DNA from: Promethearchaeota archaeon
Lineage (GTDB): Archaea > Asgardarchaeota > Lokiarchaeia > Sigyniarchaeales > SOKP01
Assembly: GCA_030615145.1 (NCBI GenBank)
Contig: JAUWZT010000197.1
Location: forward strand, 1-6,496
DNA length: 6,496 bases
Reading direction: 5' to 3'
Shown: positions 5,863-6,496 of the stretch, piece after piece
How the letters are laid out: every line of letters starts with the position of its first letter
How positions within the stretch are numbered: the stretch's first letter is position 1
The notes under the pieces: generated by a model
Told to the model about the DNA's origin: nothing
Database searches by the model: none
The model's input: only the letters and a program-made list of their open reading frames with translations
Program-made: the position numbers and the translations under genes

Positions 5863-5870
5863 TTATTATA
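5863..5870 (-). promoter_or_regulatory. Possible box A (TATAATAA) for the minus-strand operon
   Basis: TATAATAA reads on the minus strand, centred about 28 bases before GTG 5838. If used, transcription would start close to the start codon and exclude the GAGGAG site, so a box further upstream is equally possible. The region is AT-rich and chance matches are likely. Confidence 0.25.
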
Positions 5871-5941
5871 ATCATTATCGTATTAATGACTTCAATCATG
5901 ATAAGTATCCTGACTACAATCAGTATTACAATCATTAATAA
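5870..5941. repeat. Six degenerate 12-bp units with two 18-bp inverted repeats (operator, centromere or iteron array)
   Basis: Cut every 12 bases from 5870 the units are AATCATTATCGT, ATTAATGACTTC, AATCATGATAAG, TATCCTGACTAC, AATCAGTATTAC and AATCATTAATAA. T at position 3 and A at position 8 are kept in all six, A at position 5 in five. The first four units form two inverted repeats, 5872-5889 and 5896-5913, each starting TCAT and ending TGA, 24 bases apart; the last two are direct half-sites. The array covers the upstream side of the minus-strand operon and lies 29 bases left of the AbrB-gene start region's box A. It most resembles a cooperative operator or a partition/replication site, probably for one of the flanking DNA-binding proteins. 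Confidence 0.65.
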
Positions 5942-5958
5942 TTACAAAAGAAACTTAG

Positions 5959-5970
5959 ATATTTAAATAT
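5959..5970 (+). promoter_or_regulatory. Palindromic box A (ATATTTAAATAT) for the AbrB-like gene
   Basis: TTTAAATA at 5962-5969 matches the archaeal TATA consensus and would place the transcript start near 5992, leaving a leader of about 35 bases that includes the Shine-Dalgarno site. The 12 bases are a perfect palindrome, so the same box could also drive a minus-strand transcript through the repeat array. Confidence 0.55.
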
Positions 5971-6012
5971 TACCACAATTATTTGATATATAAATTAAAT
6001 AAGATACTATTT

Positions 6013-6018
6013 AGGTGA
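6013..6018 (+). promoter_or_regulatory. Shine-Dalgarno AGGTGA that fixes the AbrB-like start at 6027
   Basis: AGGTGA lies 8 bases before ATG 6027. The in-frame GTG at 6015 is part of this ribosome-binding site and so should not be taken as the start. Confidence 0.7.
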
Positions 6019-6026
6019 GCATTCGA

Positions 6027-6206
6027 ATGACGGGAAAAACGATCGTGAAATTCAAAAAATATCCATCACATGGGTCAGGTCACATAAACGTTCCAAAAGC
6101 AATTAGTGGCGCTCTTAAATGGAATCCGGACGACGAGATTGTTATCGAATACGAAGTGATAAATGGAAGAAAAGGAATATTTCTTTTTAAGCTCACGGAA
6201 GAGTAG
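6027..6206 (+). CDS. AbrB/SpoVT-fold (swapped-hairpin) DNA-binding protein
   Basis: This 59-residue protein matches the single-domain AbrB/SpoVT pattern: a strand (TIVKFKKYP, 5-13), a Gly/His-rich turn (SHGSGH, 14-19), INVPKAISGALKW (20-32; the usual 'ItIPkeiR..Lg' segment), then NPDDEIVIEYE (33-43; 'kpGDeveie') and a final hairpin (KGIFLFKLTE, 49-58). Such proteins dimerise by swapped beta-hairpins and bind AT-rich DNA as transition-state regulators, antitoxins or archaeal transcription factors. I start it at ATG 6027 because AGGTGA lies 8 bases before; a longer form from GTG 6015 would add only SIR plus the first residue. It is divergent from the small-protein operon, with the 12-bp array between, so control of itself and of that operon is a natural guess. 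No toxin gene is visible beside it. Confidence 0.85.
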   Translation: MTGKTIVKFKKYPSHGSGHINVPKAISGALKWNPDDEIVIEYEVINGRKGIFLFKLTEE

Positions 6207-6423
6207 ACGGTGGACTTTCTTCATTCCAATAAATGGCAACCATACTCAAATGTCCTTCTTCTAAGCGTTTTAAATCTTGGTATTGACAATTATTTTCTTT
6301 CTTTAATTTCTTAACTCAGAAATTTATTATTTGCCAAGCTCCTTTTATCTGCTTCTTTATCTTTTTTCCAGAATCTCTTATATCTTTCTTTATTCGTGAA
6401 GCCTTACTCCCATCTTTTGCCAA
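6193..6423 (-). pseudogene. Interrupted open frame, possible decayed small gene
   Basis: On the minus strand a frame from TTG 6423 gives 35 residues (including KKDIRDSGKKIKKQIKGAW), then a TGA at 6318-6316, then 40 further residues to a TGA at 6195-6193 (including ENNCQYQDLKRLEEGHLSM and IYWNEESPP). Both halves look like protein, and the second runs 14 bases into the end of the AbrB-like gene from the opposite side. There is no convincing Shine-Dalgarno site. It may be a broken gene, a sequence error, or chance open frame. The 6207-6403 stretch otherwise shows no gene I can support. Confidence 0.3.
6291..6312 (+). terminator. Possible T-rich terminator region after the AbrB-like gene
   Basis: A pyrimidine-rich stretch with several T-runs (TATTTTCTTTCTTTAATTTC) lies about 85 bases past the TAG at 6204-6206. 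It could stop an archaeal transcript, but it also lies in a generally T-rich region. Confidence 0.25.
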
Positions 6424-6496
6424 TACTTAGATAAATTAAAAGTGCTGCGCAAAATGCTATTACGAGATTAACGATAGCAATAAAATTTTTAAAAAA
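6404..6496 (-). CDS. C-terminal end of a membrane protein, 5' end outside window
   Basis: Read on the minus strand from base 6496, the frame is open for 30 codons to TAA at 6406-6404. It contains one clear hydrophobic segment, IAIVNLVIAFCAALLIYLSI, followed by the basic-then-acidic end GKRWE. This looks like the last transmembrane helix of a gene that begins to the right of the window, or the only helix of a very short one; no start codon is visible. After the TAA the same frame continues open for another 30 codons with a charged, aromatic-rich sequence, so a read-through or nonsense-mutated tail is possible. Family unknown. Confidence 0.45.
   Translation of the reverse strand, partial: FFKNFIAIVNLVIAFCAALLIYLSIGKRWE

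Noticed and set aside
5870..5941. CRISPR array
   Set aside because: Units are 12 bases, degenerate and contiguous; there are no spacers and no cas genes.
6015..6026. GTG 6015 as start of the AbrB-like protein
   Set aside because: This GTG is part of the AGGTGA ribosome-binding site; ATG 6027 is at the ideal distance and begins the conserved fold.
6234..6290. Plus-strand ATG frame of 17 codons after the AbrB-like gene
   Set aside because: No Shine-Dalgarno site and too short to distinguish from chance.
6193..6423. Selenoprotein with TGA as selenocysteine
   Set aside because: There is no redox motif around the TGA and no SECIS-like hairpin that I can see; decay or a sequence error is simpler.

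Overview
The window is AT-rich (roughly one third G+C by eye) and reads as archaeal. It has canonical box-A-like TTTAAATA motifs, Shine-Dalgarno sites of the AGGAGGTGA type, GTG/TTG starts behind strong Shine-Dalgarno sites, T-tract terminators without hairpins, and an AbrB-fold regulator. Two C2H2 zinc fingers on a nuclease would suit an Asgard-type archaeon, but lineage cannot be fixed from this sequence; that part is inference.

Left part (1-3778, + strand): three overlapping genes form one operon, entering from outside the window. They encode the C-terminal part of a COG1112/Upf1-like superfamily 1 helicase, an unrecognised 420-residue protein with a winged-helix-like N-terminus, and a phospholipase-D-fold (HKD) nuclease-like protein ending in two C2H2 zinc fingers. 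A COG1112-type helicase paired with a PLD-fold protein is the core described for the Mokosh anti-phage systems. The middle gene and the zinc fingers would make this a variant or a new relative. Back-to-back T-tracts at 3779-3810 close this operon and the convergent gene to its right.

Middle (3825-5838, - strand): a lone small membrane protein (3825-4205), then a compact right-to-left operon of small proteins. In order of transcription these are a charge-segregated protein (5838-5467), a protein with a possible ParB-like HTH (5437-4853), a small winged-helix-like protein (4810-4547), a very small frame hidden between genes (4536-4465), and a basic 64-residue protein (4468-4274). Junctions are short or overlapping. 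The cassette looks like plasmid, virus or integrated-element maintenance or regulation; no ParA, integrase, Rep or capsid gene is visible. A perfect 25-bp palindrome lies inside the ParB-like gene.

Right part (5839-6496): the control region between the minus-strand operon and a divergent AbrB-like gene (6027-6206, +) carries a helix-phased array of six degenerate 12-bp units, including two 18-bp inverted repeats, next to a palindromic box A. It looks like an operator, centromere or iteron locus. The last 290 bases hold the C-terminus of a membrane protein entering on the minus strand and interrupted open frames suggestive of a decayed gene.

The simplest overall reading is an accessory region: a candidate defence operon beside a small DNA-binding-protein cassette with its own repeat-rich control region.
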